This document shows positions 1 through 6,826 of a DNA stretch of 8,883 bases, in pieces (position 1 is the stretch's first letter; each line of letters begins with the position of its first letter). The translations under genes were made by a program, and so were the position numbers. The DNA comes from Tardiphaga sp. (lineage in GTDB: Bacteria > Pseudomonadota > Alphaproteobacteria > Rhizobiales > Xanthobacteraceae). The stretch spans positions 1-8,883 of the forward strand of contig JAQGJF010000470.1 in the NCBI GenBank assembly GCA_028290765.1, given 5' to 3'. The notes beneath the pieces were generated by a model that made no database searches, was not told where the DNA came from, and was given only the letters and a program-made list of their open reading frames with translations.

Positions 1-1291
1 ATAGCGCCGGGACTGCCGCGGTTGTGAACAGGGCCTGCACGCCGACCTGGTTTGAGATCATGACGCCGCCGACCAGCGGGCCTACGATTGACCCGACCCG
101 TCCGATACCGAGTGCCCAGCCGACACCGGTCGAGCGCATCGTCGTCGGATAATAGGTCGCCGCCAGGGCGTTCGACGCGATCTGTCCGCCGACGATGCAG
201 AAGCCCGCGCAGAAGATCGCGACCGTGACCAGGGCGACGGAATGGCCGGAAAAGCCGATCGCCGTGATCGCAACCGATGCGATCAGATAGGTGAGCGCCA
301 GCGCGCGAAACGAGAAGCGATCGATGAAGTTTCCAAGCGTGAACGTTCCGATCACGCCTCCCACCTGCAGCATAGCGCCGATCGCAGCGGCCATTGCAAT
401 CGAGGCGCCGAGGTCGTTGAGAACGGTCGGGAGCCAGTTCGACAGCAGATAGAGGTCGAGCAGGCTCATGAAGAACACCACCCAGAACAGCAGCGTCGTC
501 AACGTGCGTCCCTGGTCGAACAGATGCACGACAGGAATGCCGGCGAGCTTCGGCTCATGCACGCCGAAGCGTGTGCCGGGCGGAAACTCGGCTTTCGCCG
601 CCACGCGGTTCAGCAACTGACCCAGCTTCACGTCATCGCGGCCGGTCAGTGCCAGAAAACGAATGGATTCCGGCAGCATCCGGGCGAGGAAGGGCGCGTA
701 GATCAGCGGGGCGATGCCGCCGATCAGGAAGATCGAGCGCCAGCCGAACATCGGAATCAGCGCCGCGGCGAGCAGGCCGCCGAGCGCCGCGCCGACCGAG
801 AACCCGCAGAACATCGCCATCACCATGGTGGCGCGGCGACGATGCGGGCTGAACTCGGAAGTGAGCGCCACCGCGTTCGGCATCGCGCCGCCGAGGCCGA
901 GGCCGGTGAGGAAGCGGATCGCGATCAGCCAGTAGACATCCTGCGCGAAGACCGTGACCAGCGTGCCGACGCCGAAGGCGATCGTCGAGAACACGATGAT
1001 CTTCTTGCGGCCGATGCGGTCCGCGACGGGTCCGAAGATCAGCGCGCCGATCATCAGGCCGAACAGCCCAGCGCTGAACACCGGCCCGAGCGCGCCGCGG
1101 GGAAGCTTCCATTCGCGGGCGAGGTCCGGGGCCACATAGCCGATGGCCTGGGTGTCGAAGCCGTCGATGAACAGCACCGCGGCGCAGAGCAGCAGCAGAT
1201 GGATTTGAAACCGGCCGACCGGCTGCTGGTCGATGAACGCGGCGACATCGACGGCGCCCGCGGGCACGCCGGAAACGGTTGTTGAAGCCAT
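1..1291 (-). CDS. MFS transporter, aromatic acid:H+ symporter (AAHS) type; 3' end beyond window
   Basis: Inner-membrane carrier likely to import an aromatic or related carboxylic acid with protons. I translated the minus strand from ATG 1291; it stays open for about 430 codons and leaves the window at position 1, close to the usual family length, so only a short C-terminus should be missing. Residues 30-55 form the first membrane segment and carry DGFD (43-46), the acidic pair typical of PcaK/BenK-like AAHS permeases. The MFS loop 2-3 signature GPVADRIGRKK is at 87-97, and a later LGNFIDRFS is its second-half counterpart. Many hydrophobic helices follow. A GGGGGG run (1308-1303) is the ribosome site; it lies 11 nt before ATG 1291 and 5 nt before an in-frame GTG at 1297, so the start could be two codons earlier. 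It is divergent from the IclR gene with operator 1 between them. Family is well supported; substrate is inferred. Confidence 0.93.
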   Translation of the reverse strand, partial: MASTTVSGVPAGAVDVAAFIDQQPVGRFQIHLLLLCAAVLFIDGFDTQAIGYVAPDLAREWKLPRGALGPVFSAGLFGLMIGALIFGPVADRIGRKKIIVFSTIAFGVGTLVTVFAQDVYWLIAIRFLTGLGLGGAMPNAVALTSEFSPHRRRATMVMAMFCGFSVGAALGGLLAAALIPMFGWRSIFLIGGIAPLIYAPFLARMLPESIRFLALTGRDDVKLGQLLNRVAAKAEFPPGTRFGVHEPKLAGIPVVHLFDQGRTLTTLLFWVVFFMSLLDLYLLSNWLPTVLNDLGASIAMAAAIGAMLQVGGVIGTFTLGNFIDRFSFRALALTYLIASVAITAIGFSGHSVALVTVAIFCAGFCIVGGQIASNALAATYYPTTMRSTGVGWALGIGRVGSIVGPLVGGVMISNQVGVQALFTTAAVPAL

Positions 1292-1351
1292 CGGCACGAT
1301 ATCCCCCCAAATCACGACATCGACCCGTTGCGCAGGCCGAAAACTGTATAA

Positions 1352-1370
1352 AATCTCTTATTACGAGATT
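1352..1370. promoter_or_regulatory. Operator 1: palindrome in the MFS/iclR divergent region
   Basis: The sequence AATCTCTTATTACGAGATT is an inverted repeat with a central T (1361): eight of nine base pairs are complementary, with arms AATCTC and GAGATT. An almost identical palindrome lies at 2282-2300. Aligned from the A before each core to the AT after it, the two sites share the same letters except at three positions in and around the centre. The site is strikingly AT-rich for this GC-rich DNA. Its position between a transporter gene and the divergent IclR gene, with the second copy in front of the neighbouring operon, makes the IclR protein the likely ligand. The palindrome and its repetition are directly seen; the protein that binds is inferred. 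Confidence 0.75.
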
Positions 1371-1382
1371 ATGATGCATAAT
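1368..1382. repeat. Second perfect inverted repeat next to operator 1
   Basis: ATTATG and CATAAT are perfect 6-bp inverted arms separated by ATG. The element shares its first three bases with the end of operator 1, and its centre is 14 bp from the centre of operator 1. It overlaps the proposed -10 box of the MFS promoter. No equivalent element follows operator 2. It may be an extra half-turn contact for the regulator, a site for another protein, or chance in AT-rich DNA. Confidence 0.4.
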
Positions 1383-1407
1383 GCGCCGAGAACGATCCGC
1401 TTTTCAA
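1378..1407 (-). promoter_or_regulatory. Candidate promoter of the MFS gene
   Basis: On the minus strand TTGAAA (1407-1402) is followed after 18 nt by CATTAT (1383-1378), a plausible sigma70-type pair. The start of transcription would fall near 1371, so operator 1 (1352-1370) would cover the first transcribed bases and the 1368-1382 palindrome would overlap the -10 box. That geometry would suit repression. The spacing is one base over ideal and the match is modest. Confidence 0.3.
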
Positions 1408-1502
1408 GGGCGATTTTGTCGGATTTGGTCCCCTGAAGAGCCCGGCAGACCTGCTGAGTCGGGCGGGGAGCCCGCCGTCATGGTGAGACCAAAGCATGGA
1501 AT

Positions 1503-1506
1503 GGAG
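1503..1506 (+). promoter_or_regulatory. Ribosome binding site that decides the IclR start
   Basis: GGAG ends 7 nt before ATG 1514. The upstream in-frame ATG at 1496 has only a poor GGTGAG-like stretch in front of it, and GGAG would lie inside its coding sequence. This favours the ATG at 1514. Confidence 0.6.
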
Positions 1507-1513
1507 CGCCGGC

Positions 1514-2281
1514 ATGAAGCCGACCAATAGTCTGGAGCGGGTACTGGCGGTGCTCGAAGTGTTTTCCGAAACGCGTCTTGAATGGATGCCCGAGGACTTG
1601 ATGCAGGAGCTCGGTTACTCCAGGCCGACGCTGTATCGCTATCTGAAAATTCTCAAAGAGGCGGGTTTCCTGATGTCGACCCGCAATGCCGGCGTCACGC
1701 TCGGACCCAAGGTGGTGGAGCTGGATTATCTGACTCGCAAGTCCGATGTGCTGGTACTTGCCGGATTGCCGCATCTCAAGGACCTGACCGAACGCTACTC
1801 CTGCACGGCGATGGTCTTGCGCTGGTACGGCAACAAGATCCTTTGCGTGGCCTCTGAATCATCCGCCAAAAATCCTGTCAGCAGCTATCCCCGGGGTCGG
1901 CCGATGCCGCTTGGGCGCGGCGCGATCGCGCGCTCCATCATGGCCTTTCTGCCGAAGCGGCAATTGGTGCCGTTGATCGAACGCAATTTGAACGACCTTC
2001 GCTCCGTCGGCCTCGGTGATACCGTCGAGGACGTGCAAAAGAACGTGAAGAAGATTCGAAAGGTCGGCTTCGCGGTGGCGTATGGCGAGGTCACGCCGGG
2101 CGCGATCGGCGTCGCGGCGCCGGTGTTCGACGACCGCCAGCACCCGATCGCTGCCATTTGCATCACCATTGCCGGGAATCTGGTGACCGGCGCGGAGATC
2201 GATCGGATCGGCGCCGAGGTCTTGCGGGTGGCGTCAGCGATCAGCGCAGGTCAGGTTCAACCCAAAATCCGACATGATTGA
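1514..2281 (+). CDS. IclR-family transcriptional regulator
   Basis: A 255-residue DNA-binding regulator with the usual IclR length and layout. Residues 5-53 form the N-terminal winged helix-turn-helix, beginning NSLERVLAVLEVF; SRPTLYRYLKIL (36-47) is the likely recognition helix. Residues from about 70 to 245 match the effector-binding domain, including GAIGVAAPVFD (196-206), the conserved stretch near the ligand pocket. I chose ATG 1514 over ATG 1496 because of the GGAG site 7 nt upstream and because IclR proteins usually begin just before this helix. The gene lies between a divergent aromatic-acid carrier and a co-oriented catabolic operon, the classic place for a pathway-specific regulator such as PcaU, PcaR or PobR. 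Matching palindromes flank it on both sides, the second starting one base after the stop codon, which suggests autoregulation plus control of the operon. The inducer is unknown. Confidence 0.93.
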   Translation: MKPTNSLERVLAVLEVFSETRLEWMPEDLMQELGYSRPTLYRYLKILKEAGFLMSTRNAGVTLGPKVVELDYLTRKSDVLVLAGLPHLKDLTERYSCTAMVLRWYGNKILCVASESSAKNPVSSYPRGRPMPLGRGAIARSIMAFLPKRQLVPLIERNLNDLRSVGLGDTVEDVQKNVKKIRKVGFAVAYGEVTPGAIGVAAPVFDDRQHPIAAICITIAGNLVTGAEIDRIGAEVLRVASAISAGQVQPKIRHD

Positions 2282-2300
2282 AATCTCATATTATAAGATT
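2282..2300. promoter_or_regulatory. Operator 2: palindrome upstream of the catabolic operon
   Basis: AATCTCATATTATAAGATT is an inverted repeat with central T at 2291 and eight of nine pairs complementary. It is the twin of operator 1 and starts immediately after the last base of the IclR stop codon. It lies just upstream of the TTGACT box at 2305-2310. IclR-family activators of aromatic pathways commonly bind directly upstream of, or overlapping, the -35 box, so this placement suits activation of the operon at 2381-8500. The repeat is seen directly; activation is inferred. Confidence 0.75.
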
Positions 2301-2304
2301 ATTC

Positions 2305-2333
2305 TTGACTCCGGGTCGACTGTCATCCCATTT
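2305..2333 (+). promoter_or_regulatory. Candidate promoter of the monooxygenase/ThDP operon
   Basis: TTGACT (2305-2310) is a good -35 box. The hexamer 17 nt downstream, CCATTT (2328-2333), is a poor -10 box, as expected of a promoter that needs an activator. Operator 2 ends four bases before the -35 box. Transcription would start near 2340, leaving a leader of about 40 nt before the ATG at 2381. Confidence 0.35.
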
Positions 2334-2380
2334 CGGCGCCGACCTACTTCAAACACCATCATGTTGCCTTCAAGAGTGAA

Positions 2381-3979
2381 ATGACCGCGTCCAACCCAGA
2401 CACCCAGATCGTCATCGTCGGAGGCGGGCCTGTCGGTCTCGGCCTCGCCATCGAACTCGGCCAGCGCGGCGTGAGTTGCATCCTGGTGGAGCGCTTCGCC
2501 AGTCCCCAGCCGATTCCGAAGGGCCAGAACCTGACCCAGCGGACCATGGAACATTTCCATTTCTGGGGCGCGGAGCAGGAGTTGCGCGCGGCACGGACGA
2601 TTCCGCGCGACTACGGCATCGGCGGCATGACCGCCTATGGCACGCTGCTCAGCGGCCACCGCTATGACTGGCTGCAGCGCGAATTGGTGCGGCCGTTTTA
2701 CTTCACCGACAATGAGCGGCTGCCGCAATACGCCACCGAGGCCGTGCTGCGCCATCGCCTCGGCGAGTTGAAGACGGTCGAGACCTGTTACGGCTGGAGC
2801 GCGGAGCAGATCACCCAGGATGAGGACGGTGCGGAGATCGTCATCGCCGAGCGCGGCGGCGTCGGCCGGCGCACCTTGCGATCGACCTACGTCATCGGTT
2901 GCGACGGCAGCCGGTCGTTCACGCGCGAAGCCGCCGGCATCACGCAAACCCATTCCGACCATGACCGGCTGATGGTGCTGCTGGTATTTCGCTCCGAGGG
3001 GCTACACAAGTTGCTGGAGCGATATCCCAACAAGTCGTTCTACAACGTGCTGCACCCCGACCTGAACGGTTACTGGAAGTTCTTCGGTCGCGTCGATCTC
3101 GGCACCACCTGGTTCTTCCATGCGCCGGTGCCGCTCGGCACCACCAAGGATAATTTCGATTTCAGCGCCTATCTTCATGGCGCGGTCGGTGCGGAGTTCG
3201 ACGTCGCGTTCGAGCATATCGGCTTCTGGGATCTGCGCGTCGCTGTCGCCGATCGCTACCGCAACAAGCGCGTCTTCATCGCCGGCGACGCCGCGCACAG
3301 TCACCCGCCCTATGGTGGCTATGGCATCAATACCGGGCTGGAAGATTCGGCGAATCTCGGCTGGAAGCTCGCCGCCACGCTGCAGGGCTGGGCCGGCGAT
3401 GATCTGCTCGATTCCTATGGCGAGGAGCGGCGTCCGGTATTCGCTTCGACCGCGCGCGATTTCATCGAGAAAGCCATTCAAGACGACCGGGAATTCCTGC
3501 AGACCCATAATCCTGAAACCGACAGAGCGGCGTTTGAGCGCGAATGGACCGCGCGCCAGTCTGGCGCGAAGACCGAGGTGCATTCGTTCGAGCCGAATTA
3601 TGAGGGGTCATCGATCGTCTGGGGTCCGCCCGGCAGCAGATGCAGCGCCATTGGCTCGCATCAATTTGCCGCACGCCCCGGCCACCATTTGACCCCGCGT
3701 CAGCTTGCTTCCGGACGTAACGTGTTCGAGGAACTGGGCGAGGGGTTTTGCCTGATCGATCTGGGTTCGCCGGCCGCCGTGGTTCGCGATTTTGAGAAAG
3801 CCGCTGAGGATTTGCGCATTCCGCTCAAGGTCATTAACGACCCAAGCGCCGAGAGCCGTGACTTCTACAAGGCCGGGCTCGTCCTGGTTCGCCCGGATCA
3901 GTTCGTTGCTTGGACTTCCGCTGCGGAATCAGTGGATGCCGGTGCGGTCCTGAAACGCGCCGTCGGCGCGGGGCCGTGA
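2381..3979 (+). CDS. Class A FAD-dependent aromatic monooxygenase (first of two)
   Basis: A 532-residue soluble flavoprotein of the PHBH/MhpA/phenol hydroxylase fold, expected to hydroxylate a phenolic ring using NAD(P)H and O2. The dinucleotide fingerprint GGGPVG is at residues 14-19, the CDG motif that contacts FAD and NAD(P)H at 174-176, and the second FAD motif at G302-D303 within GDAAHSHPPYGGYGIN. A C-terminal thioredoxin-like domain, as in phenol hydroxylase, MhpA and RdmE, covers about 425-525 and includes RPDQFVAW (504-511). There is no signal peptide. The ribosome site is weak (AAGAG, 4 nt before ATG), but no alternative in-frame start is visible. It is the first gene of the operon, downstream of operator 2. 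It differs clearly from the second monooxygenase at 6827 and is not a recent copy. Relatives act on hydroxyphenylpropionate, phenols, hydroxybenzoates or polyketides, so the substrate stays open. Confidence 0.92.
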   Translation: MTASNPDTQIVIVGGGPVGLGLAIELGQRGVSCILVERFASPQPIPKGQNLTQRTMEHFHFWGAEQELRAARTIPRDYGIGGMTAYGTLLSGHRYDWLQRELVRPFYFTDNERLPQYATEAVLRHRLGELKTVETCYGWSAEQITQDEDGAEIVIAERGGVGRRTLRSTYVIGCDGSRSFTREAAGITQTHSDHDRLMVLLVFRSEGLHKLLERYPNKSFYNVLHPDLNGYWKFFGRVDLGTTWFFHAPVPLGTTKDNFDFSAYLHGAVGAEFDVAFEHIGFWDLRVAVADRYRNKRVFIAGDAAHSHPPYGGYGINTGLEDSANLGWKLAATLQGWAGDDLLDSYGEERRPVFASTARDFIEKAIQDDREFLQTHNPETDRAAFEREWTARQSGAKTEVHSFEPNYEGSSIVWGPPGSRCSAIGSHQFAARPGHHLTPRQLASGRNVFEELGEGFCLIDLGSPAAVVRDFEKAAEDLRIPLKVINDPSAESRDFYKAGLVLVRPDQFVAWTSAAESVDAGAVLKRAVGAGP

Positions 3980-4056
3980 GGCGCTAAACCGAACGCTCTG
4001 CAACAACAAGAACAATCAAAGCCGAAAATTCGGCAAGGAAACACAAGGACAGGGGC
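3980..4056 (+). other. 77-nt gap with small hairpin and ribosome binding site
   Basis: This A-rich spacer separates the first monooxygenase from the ThDP enzyme. It holds a short inverted repeat, GCCGA-AAAT-TCGGC (4021-4034), with no following T run, so it is not a convincing terminator. AAGGA (4045-4049) lies 7 nt before the ATG at 4057. No separate promoter was recognised, so read-through from upstream is the simplest view. Confidence 0.4.
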
Positions 4057-5790
4057 ATGAGCCGTCACAGCGCCGCGCATTATTTTCTCGAGGGCCTGGT
4101 CGACCTCGGCGTCGAATACATCTTCGCCAATCTCGGCACCGACCATGTGTCGCTGATCGAGGAGATCGCCCGCTGGGATAGCTGTGGCCGCAAGCATCCC
4201 GAAATCATCCTGTGCCCGCACGAGATCGTGGCCGTCCACATGGCCGGCGGCTACGCGCTGGCGACCGGCAAGGGGCAGGCGGTGTTCGTGCATGTCGATG
4301 CCGGCACCGCCTATGCATGCTTGTCGATCCAGAACCTGTTTCGCTACCGGCTGCCGGTGATGCTGTTCGCCGGTCGCGCGCCGTTCACGCTGCATGGCGA
4401 GTTGACCGGCTCGCGCGATACCTATGTGCACTTCGTACAGGATCCGTTCGATATCGCCAGCATCGTCCGTCCCTATGTCAAATGGGAATATTCGCTGCCT
4501 TCCGGCGTGGTGGTGAAGGAGGCGCTCGCGCGCGCCAGCGCCTTCATGCACAGCGATCCGCCGGGACCGGTCTACATGATGCTGCCGCGCGAAACGCTGG
4601 CGGAGGAATGGGACGAGGCCGCGATGCCGGCCTACAACCCCGCGCGCTATGGCGCCGTTGCGGCCGGCGGCATCGAGCAGGCCCGCGTCGATGCGATCGC
4701 CACCCGGCTGATGGCCGCGAACAACCCGATCGCCCTGACGGCGTATCTCGGACGCAATGTCAAAGCGGTCACGGTATTGGATCGTCTGGCGCGGACCTGC
4801 GGCATCCGGGTCGCCGAATTCAATTCGATCGATCTGAACATCCCGCAGGATTCGCCGTGCTTTGCCGGCTTCGATTCGCTGCCTCTGCTGGAAGACGCCG
4901 ATCTCGGCCTGCTGCTCGACTCCGACGTGCCATTCGTTCCGCAATATGCCAAGCGGGTCGAGGCGATCGACTGGATCCAGATCGACATCGATCCGTTGAA
5001 ATCGGACTTTCCGATGTGGGGATTTCCGACCGACATCCGGATCCAGGCCGATTGCGCCATTGTGCTGCAGCAAGTGCTCGAAGTGGTCGAGGCGCGCGCC
5101 GATGACGCCTATCGAAAGCGCGTAGCTGCGCGGATCGCGAGTTGGACCCCGGCACGCGAGGCTTCCGCCAAACGCCGCGCCGCGGCCAGCGCCGGCAAGG
5201 GCACCTCCGGCGCGCTCAATCCGGCCTATCTCTTCTCCGTCCTGAACGGCAAGCTGTCGCCGCACGACATCGTCCTCAATGAAGCGATCCGCAACGGACC
5301 TGTGCTGCAGGAGCAGATCCAGCGCACGGAGCCCGGCAGTTACGTCGGCCTGGCTGGCGGCGGACTCGGCTTCAGCGGCGGCATGGCGCTGGGGCTGAAG
5401 CTGGCGCGGCCGGAGCGCCGCATCGTGCAGATCATCGGCGACGGTGCCTTCCATTTCTCGTCGCCCGACTCGGTCTATGCGGTCGCGCAGCAATACCAGA
5501 TTCCGATCCTGACCGTGGTGCTGGACAATGGCGGCTGGCAGGCGGTCAAGTCGGCGGTGCAACGGGTCTACCCCAAGGGTGTTGCCGCCGAGACCAATTC
5601 GTTTCAATCCCGGCTGAGCTCGGGCCGGCAGGGTGAACAGCGCCGCTTCTCGGATATCGGCCGCGCCTTCGGGGCGCATGGCGAGCATGTGACGGAGCCC
5701 GACGATCTCCCGGCGGCGATCGATCGCTGCCTCAAGGCACTGGACGACGGAACGGCCGCGGTGTTGCACGTGGAAGTCACCAAACTTTAA
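4057..5790 (+). CDS. Thiamine-diphosphate-dependent enzyme of the acetolactate synthase/benzoylformate decarboxylase superfamily
   Basis: A 577-residue cytoplasmic ThDP enzyme (COG0028 type), expected to make or break a C-C bond next to a carbonyl. The N-terminal pyrimidine-binding domain carries the proton-relay glutamate E56 in CPHEIVAVHMAGGYALATGK. A central domain follows at roughly 200-350. The C-terminal pyrophosphate domain has the full metal/ThDP signature: GDG at 461-463, then N491 in LDNGGW. Cofactor residues are therefore intact and the length is normal. The N-terminus reads ANLGTDH (24-30) where acetolactate synthases usually have a glycine-rich GVPGG-like turn, so it is probably not a biosynthetic synthase, and no small regulatory subunit is adjacent. 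It is flanked by the first monooxygenase and, 27 nt downstream, the binding protein, pointing to catabolism. Possible roles are 2-oxoacid decarboxylation or hydrolytic cleavage of a cyclic diketone as in IolD and cyclohexane-1,2-dione hydrolase. The reaction is inference. Confidence 0.9.
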   Translation: MSRHSAAHYFLEGLVDLGVEYIFANLGTDHVSLIEEIARWDSCGRKHPEIILCPHEIVAVHMAGGYALATGKGQAVFVHVDAGTAYACLSIQNLFRYRLPVMLFAGRAPFTLHGELTGSRDTYVHFVQDPFDIASIVRPYVKWEYSLPSGVVVKEALARASAFMHSDPPGPVYMMLPRETLAEEWDEAAMPAYNPARYGAVAAGGIEQARVDAIATRLMAANNPIALTAYLGRNVKAVTVLDRLARTCGIRVAEFNSIDLNIPQDSPCFAGFDSLPLLEDADLGLLLDSDVPFVPQYAKRVEAIDWIQIDIDPLKSDFPMWGFPTDIRIQADCAIVLQQVLEVVEARADDAYRKRVAARIASWTPAREASAKRRAAASAGKGTSGALNPAYLFSVLNGKLSPHDIVLNEAIRNGPVLQEQIQRTEPGSYVGLAGGGLGFSGGMALGLKLARPERRIVQIIGDGAFHFSSPDSVYAVAQQYQIPILTVVLDNGGWQAVKSAVQRVYPKGVAAETNSFQSRLSSGRQGEQRRFSDIGRAFGAHGEHVTEPDDLPAAIDRCLKALDDGTAAVLHVEVTKL

Positions 5791-5817
5791 AGGAAGAAAT
5801 TCGGGAGGGAAGAAGCC

Positions 5818-6801
5818 ATGAATATTTTGAGCAGATTGCTTCTCACCGCTGTCGCCGCGGGCGTGACCGTGGTGGCGTCCCTGGCACAGGCCGCGGAAGA
5901 CCCCGCGAAATACCCGGCCCGTGCGATTCACATCATCGTCGGATTTACCCCGGGTGGCGGCAACGACCTCATTGCCCGCATCGTCGGCCAAAAGCTGTCG
6001 GAAAGCTTCGGCCAGCCGGTGATCATCGAGAACAAGCCCGGCGGTGGTGCGATCCTCGCCACCGAATATGTCGCGCGCTCCGCGCCCGACGGTTACACCC
6101 TCCTGGTCGGCGCCAGCGGCGCCATGGTGATCAGCCCGGCCGTTTACGCCAGACTGAATTACGACACGATGCGCGACTTCATTCCGGTGTCCGAACTCGG
6201 ATCGTTTCCGCTAATCCTGATCGTCAGCGCCAAGTCGCCGTTCAAGACGCTGGCCGATCTCGTGACCTACGCCAAGCAGAATCCCGCCAAGGCCAATTAT
6301 TCCAGCTCGTCCGCCGCGTTCCAGCTGGCAACCGAACTGTTCAAACAGAAGACCGGTGCGCCGATGCAGATGATTCCCTACAAGGGCGCCAATGAGTCCG
6401 TGGTGGCGGTGATCTCGGGCGAAGTCACCGCGACCATCGCCGACGCCGGTCCGGTGTCGAGTCAGGTCAGCGGCGGCCAGGTCCGCGCGCTCGGCGTCGC
6501 GGCGCCGAAGCGCATGGAAGAGATGCCCGATGTCCCGACCATGAAGGAAGCCGGCGCCGACGTCGAGGCGGTGCTGTGGAGCGGAATTTTTGTCCCGAAG
6601 GAGACGCCGCCGGCCATCGTCAGGAAGCTCGAGGCGGAGTTCATCCGCATTGCGCGGATTCCGGACGTGGTGTCGCGGCTGAAGCTGCTGAACATCGAAT
6701 CGGTCGGCAATTCGTCCGAGGCGTTTTCAAAAATCATCGCGTCGGATCTGGAGCGCTGGGTCGCGGTGGCCCAGGCCGGCAACATCAAGATCCAGCAGTA
6801 A
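5818..6801 (+). CDS. Tripartite tricarboxylate transporter (TctC/Bug) solute-binding protein
   Basis: A 327-residue periplasmic binding protein that would capture a carboxylated substrate. Residues 1-25 form a Sec signal peptide: a basic NILSR start, a hydrophobic stretch, and AQA before the likely cleavage site. The mature part has the Bug-family hallmarks: PGGGNDLIAR (45-54), ENKPGGG (71-77) and PDGYTLL (90-96), followed by the usual IPYKGANESV stretch around the ligand site. GGAGG (5804-5808) lies 9 nt before the ATG. The gene sits 27 nt after the ThDP gene and 25 nt before the second monooxygenase, so it is embedded in the operon. No TctA or TctB membrane subunits are in the window; such orphan binding proteins are common in Bradyrhizobium and Bordetella-like bacteria and may use a shared membrane unit or act in sensing. 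The ligand is unknown, but context suggests the pathway substrate. Confidence 0.95.
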   Translation: MNILSRLLLTAVAAGVTVVASLAQAAEDPAKYPARAIHIIVGFTPGGGNDLIARIVGQKLSESFGQPVIIENKPGGGAILATEYVARSAPDGYTLLVGASGAMVISPAVYARLNYDTMRDFIPVSELGSFPLILIVSAKSPFKTLADLVTYAKQNPAKANYSSSSAAFQLATELFKQKTGAPMQMIPYKGANESVVAVISGEVTATIADAGPVSSQVSGGQVRALGVAAPKRMEEMPDVPTMKEAGADVEAVLWSGIFVPKETPPAIVRKLEAEFIRIARIPDVVSRLKLLNIESVGNSSEAFSKIIASDLERWVAVAQAGNIKIQQ

Positions 6802-6826
6802 TCCTGCGACGGACGGAGCATTATCG

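Noticed and set aside
242..1285. A 347-codon open frame on the plus strand across the MFS gene
   Set aside because: The translation is low-complexity (Arg, Glu, Ala, His), while the opposite strand encodes a clear MFS carrier with conserved motifs. It is a codon-bias shadow.
1462..1476. GGCGGG-GAG-CCCGCC hairpin in the IclR leader
   Set aside because: The loop is 3 nt, no T run follows, and such GC-rich short repeats are frequent in this DNA. It is not convincing as a terminator or attenuator.
1424..1493. TTTGGTC (1424-1430) and GACCAAA (1487-1493) as an inverted repeat
   Set aside because: The arms are only 7 bp with 56 nt between them, and no second copy occurs elsewhere. Chance is likely.
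1496..1513. Upstream ATG of the IclR gene at 1496
   Set aside because: It adds only six residues (MEWSAG), has a poor ribosome site, and would place the good GGAG site inside the coding sequence.
4021..4034. GCCGA-AAAT-TCGGC hairpin between the first monooxygenase and the ThDP gene as a terminator
   Set aside because: The stem is five pairs with no T tract, and the downstream genes look co-transcribed. It is described in the gap entry only.
3898..5991. A 697-codon open frame on the minus strand across the ThDP gene
   Set aside because: It lies wholly antisense to genes with clear family motifs, and its translation is rich in Arg, His and Asp without recognisable domains. Long antisense frames are common in high-GC DNA.
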